Below, piece after piece: positions 43,827 to 57,100 of a DNA stretch of 64,000 bases. The DNA is from Hyposmocoma kahamanoa (taxonomy: Eukaryota > Arthropoda > Insecta > Lepidoptera > Cosmopterigidae), in contig NW_020653993.1 of the NCBI RefSeq assembly GCF_003589595.1, positions 339,336 through 403,335 on the forward strand, given 5' to 3'. Numbering within the stretch: position 1 is the first letter of the stretch; each line of letters starts with the position of its first letter. Under the pieces are notes generated by a model. It saw only the letters and a list, made by a program, of their open reading frames with translations, made no database searches and was not told the DNA's origin. A program made the translations under genes and the position numbers.

Positions 43827-46800
43827 CTATAGTTCATAGTTCTTTCGTTTGACGTGCGCCATTCCGCACAATATAAATTCAACTTTCGACGTTGTAAACC
43901 AAAACGGAATAAGGTTTAGTTTTCAATGTAAAATATTGATGGTTTATATGCGACCTAGTGTACCAATGAAGATTAAAAAAACGAATATATACGCGCATTG
44001 TCTATGAGAAACCTCTCAACAAATAGTTGTCTATACAAAGTGAACTATTGACTACTTCAATTTAGAAATTATTAGTAATGGTTCTCGTATTCCGGACGTA
44101 TTTGAAAACGTTGGGTTACTGCAAGTTAGGGTGTCGGTTTACATAATTGAAATTCTAAATGTAATGTTGTAGCACAAATATTAAAACACAAATAAAAATA
44201 GAGCTACAAAGAAAGTATATGATATATATTTATTTCCGACATTGAGTGGAAAAATTATAAGAGACAAGAATAGAAAGAACACACAGACATTTTGTGTATA
44301 TATACATATATGTACACGTAATTCTTAACATAAAATAATTTGAATATTCTTGTCACTAAAGAGTGACATGACTTTTAGATCCGTCAAGTTAGTTCAAATT
44401 GCGATAGATAGAATCGATATCATCAAAGCCCAATCGGCAGTGACTACTGATGTTCTCTTGTCAAAAATAACTCTGATTTGGCATTATCTCAACAAAACAC
44501 AGAGTTAATATTTTAATTCAGTCACGTTTTTAGTACATGCGCTGTATACAAATGTCATAATGCAAAGAATTGCATACGAGGAGGTTATATATTATGCAGA
44601 AATATTCTCCATTTATAATTAATATTGGATTATTTCCAGCAAGACGTCATGCATGTGTGATCGGTGATCGCACAATGGGAAAGTGGCTTTAGGGTGGCAA
44701 TTCTGACATGTACTTAACTAAAACTAAACCTGACAGAATACATACTCTTGTGTCGTAAACTGTGGTCGCAAAATGCGATATTGGACCTTCGTTCCTGGCA
44801 AGAATATTGTAATGTATTTTTGACGTTTGGAATGACAGATGTAAGTAATTGAACTTGTAACTGTCATTCCTTCATGTCAAAATTGTTCCATTACGAGAAT
44901 AATAAAAGTCTTGTTTGTATATGTCAGAATTACCTGTAAGTCTTCAACGTTAGTTGTAAGTTTAATGTTTTTATTATAATATTATTAAAGCATTACAACA
45001 AGTTGCAAGCGTGGAATGGACAAAGTGGACAGTTTTAATCATGCATTTGTGTGATGCGTACAGTGAGTGCAGTGTCAAATATATTTTGCGTAAAATTGTG
45101 ATACAGATGTGCGGGAACGCTGGCAGTGAGTTCTAGTGCGCAAAGACCATTTGGATGTGGTAAAGACGGACTAAAGTACCTATTAAAGAGTGTTCCTAAT
45201 AGGATCTCTCTTGAGGTACACACGACCACACTTTGAAGTATACAGACTGTCAATATTACCAATTTGAACGTGAATGAAGTAACTAAAATTTTCAAATGGA
45301 TGTTTTGTCAGCTTGTATAGTATGAAAGTGTGAAGCACATCGCTATTTGACGTATTGAGATCGTCGTCGGTGTATAATATACAGACTATTTACGGTGGTT
45401 GAAAATTGGCAACATGGATGTAATAGGAAATCAGTGTTGCCAATTATTAATGGAGAACTAACTAAAATTTTCGATGTTTTTGTGCGAATTTTCGAGAATT
45501 CGCTGTGGACTGCTTTTTTGCCGAAATTAAAAATTTTTGTATACAAAAAAACAAAAAAGAATCTATGTATTGTGCCATAAAGATTATAATGTTGTTTCCA
45601 TAGTTTTACCGATTTCTTTAGTTGAAAGTTTTTTGTAAGTCTTCCATGACACGCGCTATTTTTGTTGCGCCTTTAGTAATTTGTTGTTAATATTTGCTTA
45701 AAATAATTACTGCGGTATTTAACATAAACATTGGTGTCGGTGAGCATTTTAAGATGCAAACGAATTTGACTAAGCTGAAATTACTTTTGCTGCACGTATA
45801 AAACATAGCGTTGGCGTTTGGTGAATAATTTGTTACGACGTCATCGCGATGTCATTTGAAATGTCACTTGTGTGACGATATTGTTTTGGATTAGTCATGT
45901 TAGTGAAAGTTTACGAGCGACATCACTTTCTTTGAATTGTCAAAATTGTTAAATCTTTAGATCTGCTATAATATCTAAGTTGAGTCTATAGTCCATGTGA
46001 CTAGCTGACTAAAGTACTTGGTTGCGTGCGAATTAGAAATCCGTTTTTGTGTTGTTGTTGTGTTTAAATTGAAAATTAAAATTTTATAATTATTAATGTC
46101 CATGACAAGTTGTTTATTGTGAACTTTAACATATCTCACTGTATTTATGCTTCTCATTAAAATGCACTTTATTTTTAACTTATTAAAGATGGAAATTGAC
46201 TATTCTGCGGAGCGTCTTGCAACACAATTGTGTCATATGAAGATGATAAAAATCGCACACTTTGGCGCAATGTGTATGTCTGCAGTGCACCCGCGCAGGA
46301 CAGTGAATAGCAATCTTTAGGTTTTGATATAAGTTTAAAATTAAGTAACTCGAAATTTAATATTTAGCAGTTTTAATTTTTTTGTCAACTTAGAATTATT
46401 TTAAAAATTACGGGTAGTAATTGTTACCTAGAATTTAAAGTCGTTTTTTTACAAATTTTCTGATTTCACTTAAAAAAAAGTATTTTGCAATTTTTTTCTA
46501 TTTAAGAACGTTAATGTATGTAATATTTATTAGTATTAACTTCGTAATGTCACTAAAGAACAAAAAATCATATTTATTACATATAGTGTTAATTATAGGT
46601 CGTAGAACCTTGTGGAAAGCATAGAATCTTCATTTACCTAACAAGTAACGGTGAACTATGAACATTTTTCCATAAGGTCCCATATCGACTATTAGATAAT
46701 ATCAATATCGATTCTTTTGTGTACAAATGTAATCACTAAATTGACAGAAATAAAAATATACTTGCCATTTTTAATTTAATAGAGAGTGAAATGTGTGGTA

Positions 46801-48467
46801 ATATTTTTAATTCTGTCAAACTTAGTATTCATTTTACATTTATGCAGAATCGAATCATCATTGTATGTTGAAAAGTTTTAAACAATACCTATATGAATGT
46901 TCACGTGGAAAAAAATACATTTAAATTCGAAATAGTTTATAAGTATTATTATATTTAAAAGTATAATTATATAAAAAAATAATCACACTTTTTCACCTTT
47001 TCTCGATCAGAAATTCGAATAAAATTTAAATAAAAATCAATAGAACCGTCTCCATATTTAAACTATTACGGTTATTATAGTAACTCTAATGACGGTTGTT
47101 TTATTTTGACAGCGCCATCTAGTAAGCACATCAGGTAGCTAACATTGACAAAATTCGAAATCAGAAATGCGAGCCGGGTGCGTAAAACGCCTTGTGTACT
47201 CCAAAAGCACGTCGCGATTTTAGTGCTCGCCTTGTATTCGACTTGATGAAGATTTTTGTCGCATAAAAGTCGTATTTGCGACTTCATTTTTTAATAGCAA
47301 AGTTCATACCCTCACAGACATACTGGTACGTTTGAAATATCCATTTGACAAATGCATCGTTTAATATGATTGATGCAATTGCCATACTAACTTGATGGTG
47401 TGCAGCTATAAACCCTATCACAGGAATAACGCTACGCTATTATATATTCGATTATGGTGTATAAATCCTATTTATTTGCCATAAAATAAATTTAAAAAAT
47501 CTAGTCTCACGAACAATATTTTTTTAATCATTGCCATGTTACTCGTTCAGTTATTTAAAAAAAATGACCAACCGTTTTTGTATGTTTGTAAAAATAAGAT
47601 TGATCACGAAATAATTAAGGTTGTCTACTACTTAGAGATCTGGTTCCTGTTCGACAAAGTTTTTTCGACAAAAAGTAATAATAAAAATATTGGCGTATAA
47701 AATATAAAATCTGTAAGATTTTTGTAAGAATGGGCTCACTTGCGGAAATAATACACGATTTTGTATTTTCGATTTTTTTTGCAGTTACGATTTAATTATC
47801 GTGACTGTGAATATAAATTACGGGAACTAACGAATAGAAGGGGTTTTAGAAAATCTCTCATAAATAAAAAAACAGTTTGGTATTTTTAAAATTACAGGCA
47901 AAGATCTCTACAGTGCATATGAAAACCTAAATTTATTTCGTCGGCTGTTACTCCGCATTCAGAAAAAAATAATCAAAACATTTTGAATATTGTATTTGTA
48001 AGTAAATGTAATAAGTGTTTGATTATATTTAACTTATAAGAAAACTGTATTTTAACTTTTTTTAAAACAACTCTTAAAAATCACGAAGAATTTGTGAAAT
48101 TTCTGTACATTATTTTTTGTGGAAACAATGTCATCTAGAAATATAAAGAGACTATGTATTTACTGTAGGAAATTTTAAAATTTCTATTTTTAAGATTAAA
48201 AGTATCAATGTTTTAGCATCTTATATACAGCATATTAATGTATAAGAAAAACTGGAATTTTCAAAACCAAAAAATTATAACCACAAAAAAGCGGTACACC
48301 GCATTACTTGGTTGTCTAATATTAAATGTATTAAAATATGAAATAAATAAACGTAATAAAAAATATTTTGACTTTTTATTTTGTTACCGTTTGATAGTCA
48401 GTTAATAAACAATTGAAATTACAAAAATAAAGTTTTATAATATCGCAACCTTAATAAAATTGACGAA
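43827..48467 (+). other. repeat-poor stretch, possible long Spred 3' UTR
   Basis: About 4.6 kb in which I found no copy of any repeat family listed here and no supported exon. AT-rich with several AATAAA sites and a cluster at 48335-48360. May be a long 3' UTR or simply unique intergenic DNA. Confidence 0.35.
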
Positions 48468-48470
48468 TAA

Positions 48471-49328
48471 AGGCCCATTTAGATGGAGAGAGTTTCTCGT
48501 CTCGAAGATACGATTATCGAAAGAATATAAAAAACTTTCCTCGTCTAAACATTTGCGATTATCGACCGTCCATGTGAGCGATAATCTCCTCGCCTTTCAA
48601 TATTGAACGTCTCCGTGTAAACAGAACTCGAAAGCAAAAATCGTATTTCGAGTTTCTGTGCCAGCCGTTTCTACCACGAGTGCAGCGCGCGAGGGTGTTT
48701 TGATTATCACTGCTTTTCTAAGACAAGAATTAATGGAACAAGAGCGAAAAAAAAATTTCAAATAACGGTGAGTGAGTGAGTGCCTCTGTGGTCGAATATA
48801 GCGTGGGCAATATAGTATTTAGGGTGCTCTCGTAACGAATATGGCACTCCTTTCTANNNNNNNNNNAAAAAAAATGATAAATCAAAATTATATTTCTATA
48901 CAGTGCAATGAACTTAATATTATCAGCAGTTCCAAATTTGAATGATTTTTGCGTCATTTCGATGTATCCATAGTCAATACCGCAGTAATCACTGAACTCG
49001 AATGGCAATTCTCGCACTCAAAACGGTTCGAACCGATTTGTACGATAAATCGTATGAACTTGAAAAAATGTCATACGAGATCGTGTTTAGACAAGTCGAA
49101 AACTCGTAAGCAAGAATCTCCTTACTACATATTTCTCCGTGTAAACAGTCGAGGAGGCGATTAAGTTGCTTACGAATCTCGTATGACATAATCGTAGGCG
49201 AGATTTTAGTTCTTGCCTGAATGTAAACATTATGATACGATAATCTTATGGCGATTATTGCTTACGAGAATCGCCTACGAGTTTTCGTCTCGAAGCGTGC
49301 GAGAAACTCTCCCCATCTAAATGGGCCT
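48471..49328. mobile_element. Harbinger-like MITE with TAA duplication
   Basis: Left end 'aggcccatttagatggagag' followed by 'agtttctcg'. Right end is the inverse, 'cgagaaactctccccatcta' then 'aatgggcct'. TAA on both sides (48468-48470 and 49329-49331). Inside, many 'ctcgtaagc'/'gattatcg' words are palindromic. It contains the second N gap, so its true length is unknown. Confidence 0.75.
48857..48866. other. assembly gap (10 N)
   Basis: Fixed-length N run inside the Harbinger-like element. Confidence 1.
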
Positions 49329-49482
49329 TAACTTTATTTTATTGAAATCATGATTGAACAATGTCCGTGCTGGAATAAGAGTTTTCTTGCATGTTGACAG
49401 CAAATGCGTTAAAAATTGACAAAATTGTCGTTTTCGGACTAGTGTTCGCAACCTAATTTCCGTGACAATTTTTATTACTTAA

Positions 49483-49900
49483 CACACTCGGCGCCATGTG
49501 GGCCGCCGGCCGTCCACAAAATCCCAAATGCAGCAGGCCACAACGTATTTTCGAATTTTATCTGGCAGGCCATGTGGGCCACCGCGTACCACAATTAGGA
49601 ATTTAAATTTATTTTCGATTTTTCTAGTCCTGTCCACAGACCAGCCAAAAGTTGCATCAGCAGGCCGACAATATAAGTTGTGCGTTCGGCGAACACAGCC
49701 AATTGTTTGGCTCTTCTGCTAACAGCTGATCCAGACCATAATCAAGTATCGATCTCGTGTCCCGCCGGTAGCCCACTTGGCCTACTACAAAAGTTTCTTA
49801 AGGTCAGGCATGGCGTGCAGTGAAAAAAAAATACGTCTCCCGCGCGCCGCCCACGACCTGCTGCTTCAGAAAAATTGTTTGTTCTATGGCGCTGAGAGTG
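49483..49900. mobile_element. piggyBac-like non-autonomous element
   Basis: TTAA at 49479-49482 and 49901-49904 bound inverted ends 'cacactcggcgccat' and 'atggcgctgagagtg'. TTAA targets and CAC/GTG ends are typical of piggyBac. 418 bases, no transposase frame. Confidence 0.8.
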
Positions 49901-49904
49901 TTAA

Positions 49905-50967
49905 GTATTCGGTTTTTTTATCGTCCAATATTCGAGTACTACCTATATCGTGAAATATTATTTTTATTTCTCATGCTCTAATAGTACATCAATATAGCTT
50001 TACGTAGCCGGAGTGAATTGCATCCTACAATCCATAAGGATTAAAAAGTATCTCGGTTTTTAATTTACTTTGACTGAACCAACTCAAACAGCCAGTGTAG
50101 TACGCTCGGTTTTAGTTCCGTGCCCTTTCCGCATAGACGGTGGCGCCATATATATTTACCCGCGTTATTGAGTTTTGTTGTATTTGTCTGGTTGGAAAAA
50201 AATATTGGCTATACATTTTGCACGATAAAGCACCGAATATTTAAGTAATAAAAATTGCCACGTAAATTAGGTAGTGAGACCGAAAACTACCGTTTTGTCA
50301 GTTTACGAAAAATGTTAGTTTTTTTTTCTATTTTCGTCATTTTACTAAAGAGGGTGTGATACAATTGTACCCCACCCTTCAACACTTTTAAACGTGTCTG
50401 CTGTCAATATGCTATAAAAATCTGATTCCAGCACGACCATTGTTCTATCTTGATTTCAATAAAAAAAGTTATTGTGTTGGTTGTAGTTGTAAAAAAATAG
50501 ATTTAGTCGGTACGCCGTTTTTTAACTAACAAGAATGTTTCACTGGCTATGCATGAACAAGCTTATTACGGCGGCACTATTTTTAAATCTCAAGAAACAC
50601 AATTCTCCACGTAGACTTGATTGCACTCAAATAAGCACACTTGAGATAAGATGTTGACGCGTGCTGGCCATGACCACCAATAAGTCAAGCTGCCACTTGG
50701 GATACCACCCTTAAACTACACCGTGTAAGACCTTATTACATTAAAATTATTTATCATTAATGGCAAGGAACTTAATTAAGCAAAATCACAAAAACAAATC
50801 TGATTCTGAGTCTACAGAGTGGCAATAGAGAACATGGTCATAAATTACGTAATGATATATTTTTCAAATATGGAATTCAAAATAAATTAACAATCCAAGA
50901 GGGAATAATTAATTACTGAACAATGATCTCAAATTATTATTAAGTCAATGAATAGTTTGAGCCACAT
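49905..50967. other. 3' flank and possible 3' UTR of the klingon-like gene
   Basis: No repeat or other gene recognised. No clear minus-strand AATAAA was pinned down. Confidence 0.35.
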
Positions 50968-51149
50968 TTAAATTAAAAGTAAGCTTGCTAAAACTAAAAT
51001 GGCCGCCAATTGAATTGGCGTTTCCCGCGCTCCAGCCGAAAGTGATACTTCGAACATTTGCGCTTGCGTGATATTGTGTGCTTCCGTTACTTCTGGGTCT
51101 TCGAGTATAGGTGTTATTTCTGAATAATCCGTAGACGGTCTCTTCACAG
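50968..51149 (-). CDS. klg: klg-like last exon: GPI-anchor signal
   Basis: Acceptor 'gtgtttcag'. A serine/acidic stalk 'VKRPSTDYSEITPILEDPEV', an NIT glycosylation site, then 'SLSAGARETPIQLAAILVLA' and 'SLLLI' directly before TAA (50970-50968). A short hydrophobic end with no cytoplasmic tail indicates GPI anchoring. Confidence 0.8.
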
Positions 51150-54100
51150 CTGAAACACAAAACGTCTGTCATACGTTGAAACTAAAAACCAAAGGTCGGA
51201 AAAAGGTGTTCCACATACATATATAGATAAATACAAGCTAGAAGGAGCGACAAAGAGTTGTTAAAAGCACCAAATATTAATTAATTACTTTTTCGAATTC
51301 CGGAAATGATTTTACTGCATCGTAGGACAAACTGACATAGGACGTCGAAGCTGGATTTTCATTTCTTTAATTTCTTGACATTGGCATTCTCTTTTGTCGA
51401 TTACTGATATTAGAAGACAATATTTTTGAATCACCTAATTGTAAATTATGTATAAATAAAGATACTCACACAGAGGTTCCGTGGCAAAATGCAAAACAGC
51501 GGACTGTTTGCTCCACCCAAACCTGTGAAAAAATTCAATTAGGCTACCTTTTTATTTTGGCAATGATGACAATTTCAAGATTAGAGATATTTAAAAGTGG
51601 ATCATTTTGCTTTGTTCAAGCGTCAGAAACACTGGCTTCATTTCAGATTTAATTTTTTTACAAACGAAGTTAAAGACATTTGAATAATGTGTATCGTATA
51701 ACATACGTGTTCTATTTAGTTCAGTTGATATTAAAAAAAAATCATTGTTATATATAAAGTACCTATCGTAATATACCTATACAGCTTGTGTTTTTTTTTT
51801 ATCGTAAAAATGTGTTAGGAATCGTGTTTTCACAGCGTATAGTATTGATTGAACATTTTCACTGTTTGCGGAATCAACCAATGCCATTTGCGGGTTGTAT
51901 AGACTCTTAAATCGACGTTGATGATTCAAAGGAAACAAGTTCGGTTATTTATTGCACAACAGTAACCAACATTCAATCGATACTCGACTGAATATTCATC
52001 GACTGCCAATACTAGCTGCTTGTAAGCGGGCAACACTTTTGAAAAAAGACAGACTATAGTCCATTCTTTAGAAAACTTGCCTGTTTCTGGATGTTACTAC
52101 TGCTTCATATACAGTGGATGGCGCGAGACCTCTCAAAGTATACCATGCGGAATGGATTGGGCCTGAGTAACAAAAAAAGATAATTGGTAACATATACAGG
52201 CTGCCCCACGGCTATGCCATGCGGATGGAAAGTACCTTAAATACCGTAGATAGAAACTTTTACAGAAAGAAGACTTCATTTTGATTTGAAAAACCATTCG
52301 AACTGTATTTAAAGATTTTTTAAATAATCGCCTGTAACGCCTGTAATTTTACTATACTGATCGAAAGCCTCTATCATTAGGATTGTTTTCTTCTAAATAA
52401 CATAGCATCTTAAATAAAAGGAAGACCATGAAATTTAATATTGTACACGGGCTGATCCAGGGTCAACATGCTGATTTTGATTCAAAACGGACTCGGGTAG
52501 TCTCGAAGTCAGACGAGTTTCTGAGCGAGAAGATGAACCTGATTCCTACTATATATTCCTAATTTGTTAGTTAAATCCATTGACTTACAAATAAATGGAC
52601 GATGGGTCTAATACAAAAATCACGAAAAAAATGTCCCAAGTCGACCTATTTAAACGTAGTGACATGTAAAGGAATATGAAAAAGCTAAAACGTTGAATTT
52701 AAATTGTAATGTCATCGCAGTACTGTCTAATTTTGCTTGCTTCGCTGTCAGTCGAACAAACGAAGACTAAAGCGTGAATGACGCTCTGTATACGATTTTA
52801 ACGCCCTATAAGTTCGGACACTTTTTAGCGCGGACCCCGACGTCCATATAATTGTAAGTCAATGGTTAAATCAAATATTGTTCCGATTAGAAATGTCAAA
52901 AGTTTCCAATCGGCCGGTTGTGAATCGCAATTATGCGCCTCGACTCGGAAGAGACGCGGTATCAATCAAAATCAAGCTGCAGGACCTAAACTTAAAAGGT
53001 TTGTTGCACTGGCTATAGGTAGTGCCGGTCCCGATAACCAAGAGGTTACTATAATCAAAACACATATCGGAAATACGGGACCGTGCTTGGGTCAGGAAAT
53101 TAGAGTGCATTTAAATTATAATAGTAGGTATGACTATGTAGAAATACGTGCCATCAATATTTTCTCCTGGCACGACAATCTTCCTCCATTGGTTGGAAGA
53201 TGCTTCAGTCGTCTCGTCATCCCTGTGGCCGTAGTAGGGCCGGATCCACAAGTTGTATTCTGTAATTAAATTTTTCGTCCTATCGTGCCCTTGGTGTAAT
53301 AAAGCGACATCTAATCAATGATATATGTATATAAAACAAAAATAAAATAGTTTATTTGACATACAAAGAAAAGCCTGATAGTGATAGCCGGGTTGATAGT
53401 TAGCCCGTGACTATCACCTGGCCAAAATGTCGGGAAACTAGGTAGGTGTTAAAAATACCTATTCGTATGTAAACGCGTTTATTCATGTTGCCAAATGTTC
53501 GTTTTTCGCTATTTTGAAATAATTTTAAATCTCGTTTTTCTTTTATGTAGCTTATAATTTAACAACTTTATTTTATAATTCACGCTAAATAGCTAAATAC
53601 CAATTCTATTACCCACTGTACATTTTTATTTTTTATTTAAACATTTATTTCAGACTACATGACCCATATAATATATACCTTAAGTCCTTAAACATAGGTA
53701 CAAAAAAAAAAGGTACAATGTAATATGACAATAAAATAAACTAAACAACTAATCTACACGTATCACATCGGCGACGTGTGGCGCACTCTGGTGTCAGTTA
53801 ACCGGCCGCGGAATCGCCGATACACGACACCCTTCGGCCAAAATTCTTCCTTCATGAAGGTCGACAGATGTTCGGTCGGTACTCTTACTACAAACGACTT
53901 AAAATTTACGTTGTGGCGGGACTCCAACCGCCCAACCCTCAGGTTGTATTTAGCCTGATGTATTCCACTATCTCCTCTGAGTTCGTGGAGTAATGTAATC
54001 GCGACAGGTACAGCTTTAAACCATTGGGTCTTCCAGTAAAGACGCCTTGCTAACTAAGCAAGTATATGCTTGGTGCAGATCTTTTGTATTCGGTTTTTCA

Positions 54101-57100
54101 CGACTTTTTTGCCGTAACGCCTGCTGTGCGAAATCTATTTCTTCACTCAGCCAGGTACCTTTACAGCTACCAGCAGATAACTAGAGATGTAGCTTTTAAA
54201 AATTATTATTTTTAAGTTTATTGAAAGTCACGACATTTTAGCCCGCATAAGGGTGACCTTTATCTTACCTATAATAGCGGAATATGAGTCAACTTCCCAA
54301 ATTAGCGTGTAACTTGTTCCCGTGGCTCTGTTTAATGCGGGATCCACTTTAAACGAAGCTGCGTTGGGTACCCCTGTGAAAAAGGAAAGAAAATTAAATG
54401 ACTGAGAAAATTTAAGGAGATCGGGACATGACGAGAGCCTGTAACCTTTAAAAACTTTAAATCCCAAAGATCTGAGGGGCACTGCCACTGCGCTCGTCAC
54501 CCTGAGACATAAGTTGACAAGTTCCATGTGCCTGTAATTTGACATTTTAACAAATGGCGGTGTGACGTTACAATGAATCTTTATGCGTAGACGCCTTTGT
54601 GTACCATGCGCGTTACATACTAGGGAGCGACGAGAGAAAGAAACAAAACATTTCCACAATTGATTTAGTAAATATTCACAATTCATTGATTTAAATATTC
54701 ACGGTTTTTAAAAAACTGAGACTTAATTGTATAAAAGGATTCCTCCTCTTCTCTATCGATCTCCATTCGATTGTATTTTTGTTGCATGTACGTATATTAC
54801 GCTATTACTCTGGCATTACATTCGTAAACCGATTTCGATGTTTCTTTTTTGTTGGAAAGAACCCTTTTCCCCACCTCAGTATTGGTCCCATTTAAATTGA
54901 AGAAAATATTCCACCTCTAAGGGTGGGGATGGATCCAATTTCGTGCACTTTCCGGCAACCTATGTAGAAAATAATCTCAGTACAGAGTACTAAAAAAACC
55001 GACCTCAAAAGTACGTGGAATTACGTCTATTTGCTAAGTTTCATTGAAATATCCCCTAGTTTGCCACTACACAGGACTTGATACTGGAGATAATAAAAAT
55101 AGGTTTTCACTACGACACTACTCAAAGTATGTATATCGAGGGAAAAACGCCTTGAATTGATGAAATAGCAAAATCAACTAAATAATTGCTAAAAGTAATT
55201 GCTCCTAAAATAAAGTTAGGCGCTATTTATAAAAATGAATCTTCATGCGTGAACAGCCACCCTTTGAGGTGGATGATTTCCTTCAAAATAAAATGGGACC
55301 ACTATGGAAGTACCTCCTTTCCAACAAAAAAAGAATCATGAAAATCGGTTCACAAATACCGGAGTTATCGCGTAACATACATACAAAAAAAACATACAGT
55401 CGAATTGAGAACCTCCTCCTTTTTTGAAGTCGGTTAAAAAACACAAAGTCACCTCGAAATGTTACAAGAAAACCGCTGTATTCAATAGGTCCCTTACATA
55501 TACCAATGATGTTTTTTATATCAACTAAAATCATTAGAACACGTTTACTATACGTTTGCAAAAAAATTAATTCTGAAATAAAACCAGTGTCCCCGCCGCC
55601 GGACCCAAGCAAAATAAACCGTATTAGTACGGAACAATTTTGAATTGGACCTGAGGTAGCTTCGACTAGTAAGTTTCAAGTGTCGACATATCCAAGACTC
55701 AATACGGCGCCCTATTTCCCACGTGAATTTTATGTTCATAGAAATAAGTATTCTTATTGCAGAGCAATTACTCACCGGTAAGTTTAAAAGAAACATCAGC
55801 CATGCCGAGGCTGTTTTCAGCTCTAAATGTGTAGTTGCCGAAGTCCGACGGGCGGACCTCGCGGAAGATTAACAGATGTTGGTCGTCTTTTACCATAATT
55901 GCTATTCTGGAAGTATCAAATACAAATGTAATTAATCAGGTCCATTCATAAGTAAATAGAGACTTTGTTCCGTGTCTTAGGCATATGGCACGGATTGCTT
56001 TAAGGTGCTGGTTCGAATCTATCCGGATCGAACGATTTTTTTCTAAGTGTGCGATCTTTGTATTAATAATTATAACAAACTAGTGGAATAATTTCACAAA
56101 AAAAAATTTGAATATCTTGGTAGTAAAACATTGTGACATTCAATAAATTTAAAAGGTTGACATGCTGGTCTGCTACGCAGTGGTCCCGGTTTCGATTCCC
56201 GAGTAGGAACAAACATTTGTATGGTCTACAATTTTTCCTCTCGTGAGTTTTGAGTTTGAGTGGGTGTAATTTGTGTTTGTCTATTTGTGTGTCCATGGCA
56301 CCCGCGATTAGAGATGGGAAAAACTGCTTATTTTTTTAAACGTTTAAATGTTGTGTTTTTATAAAAAAGTGTGCTTTTTAAAATCGTTTAGAAAAACGTT
56401 TAAGAGCAACGTTGTGTTTATAGCGAAAAGTAAGAGTAGACTACCAAAGGTTTTAATATAAGTAAGTTTATTTGTTAAACACGAGTTTTTATTTTTTATG
56501 ACGAATTAATTTGTTTAGAAAACATAGACGGCTGGACTTGAAACATAAACTGTCTCCGTGACCGAACGGTTCCCATAGGTACTAGAGGTCCCAGGTTCGA
56601 TTCCCAAGCGAAATATTTTTATGGCCTACATTTATTTCTCTCGTGAGTTTGGGTGTAATTTGTGGTTGTCTATGTGGGTGTCACAGGGTGTTCCCTAGTG
56701 CGGAGCTATGTTGAGTATGTGCGAGTGTGTGTGTTATAAACACCCTGTAAAAAATTAAATTGTTGAGTATTGAACGGACCAACGCTTACACTTAAATTGA
56801 AAAGCGTGCTTATGCGCTTATTTTAAAAAGCAACTTTTTTAAGTGCTTTTCGTTTAGACGCTCGACTCTGCCTATGATACAGGGTGTCCGTTGCGAGCAT
56901 GAGTGTGTGCGCTGTTGTGTTATGTTGTTGTTAAATATTCTACTTTGATTGCCTACTTATTTGAGGGTGTTAGGGTATTGCACCCGGGGTCTACATAAGC
57001 TAGAGCGCATAAAGTAAAACAAAAGGCATTTTTTAGGCAAACGCGTTTCATCGTCAGTCACAGCGTCGCTTAACATCAGGTGAGATTGTGGCCAAGCGTG

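Noticed and set aside
52862..53269. 135-codon plus-strand open frame followed by AATAAA, resembling an intronless gene
   Set aside because: Its second half is antisense to the in-phase FN3 exon at 53152-53259, which has splice sites, the right phase and a family match. The plus-strand product matches nothing.
53280..53310. AATAAA near 53299 as a polyA site of a nested gene
   Set aside because: It depends on the rejected plus-strand frame at 52862-53269.
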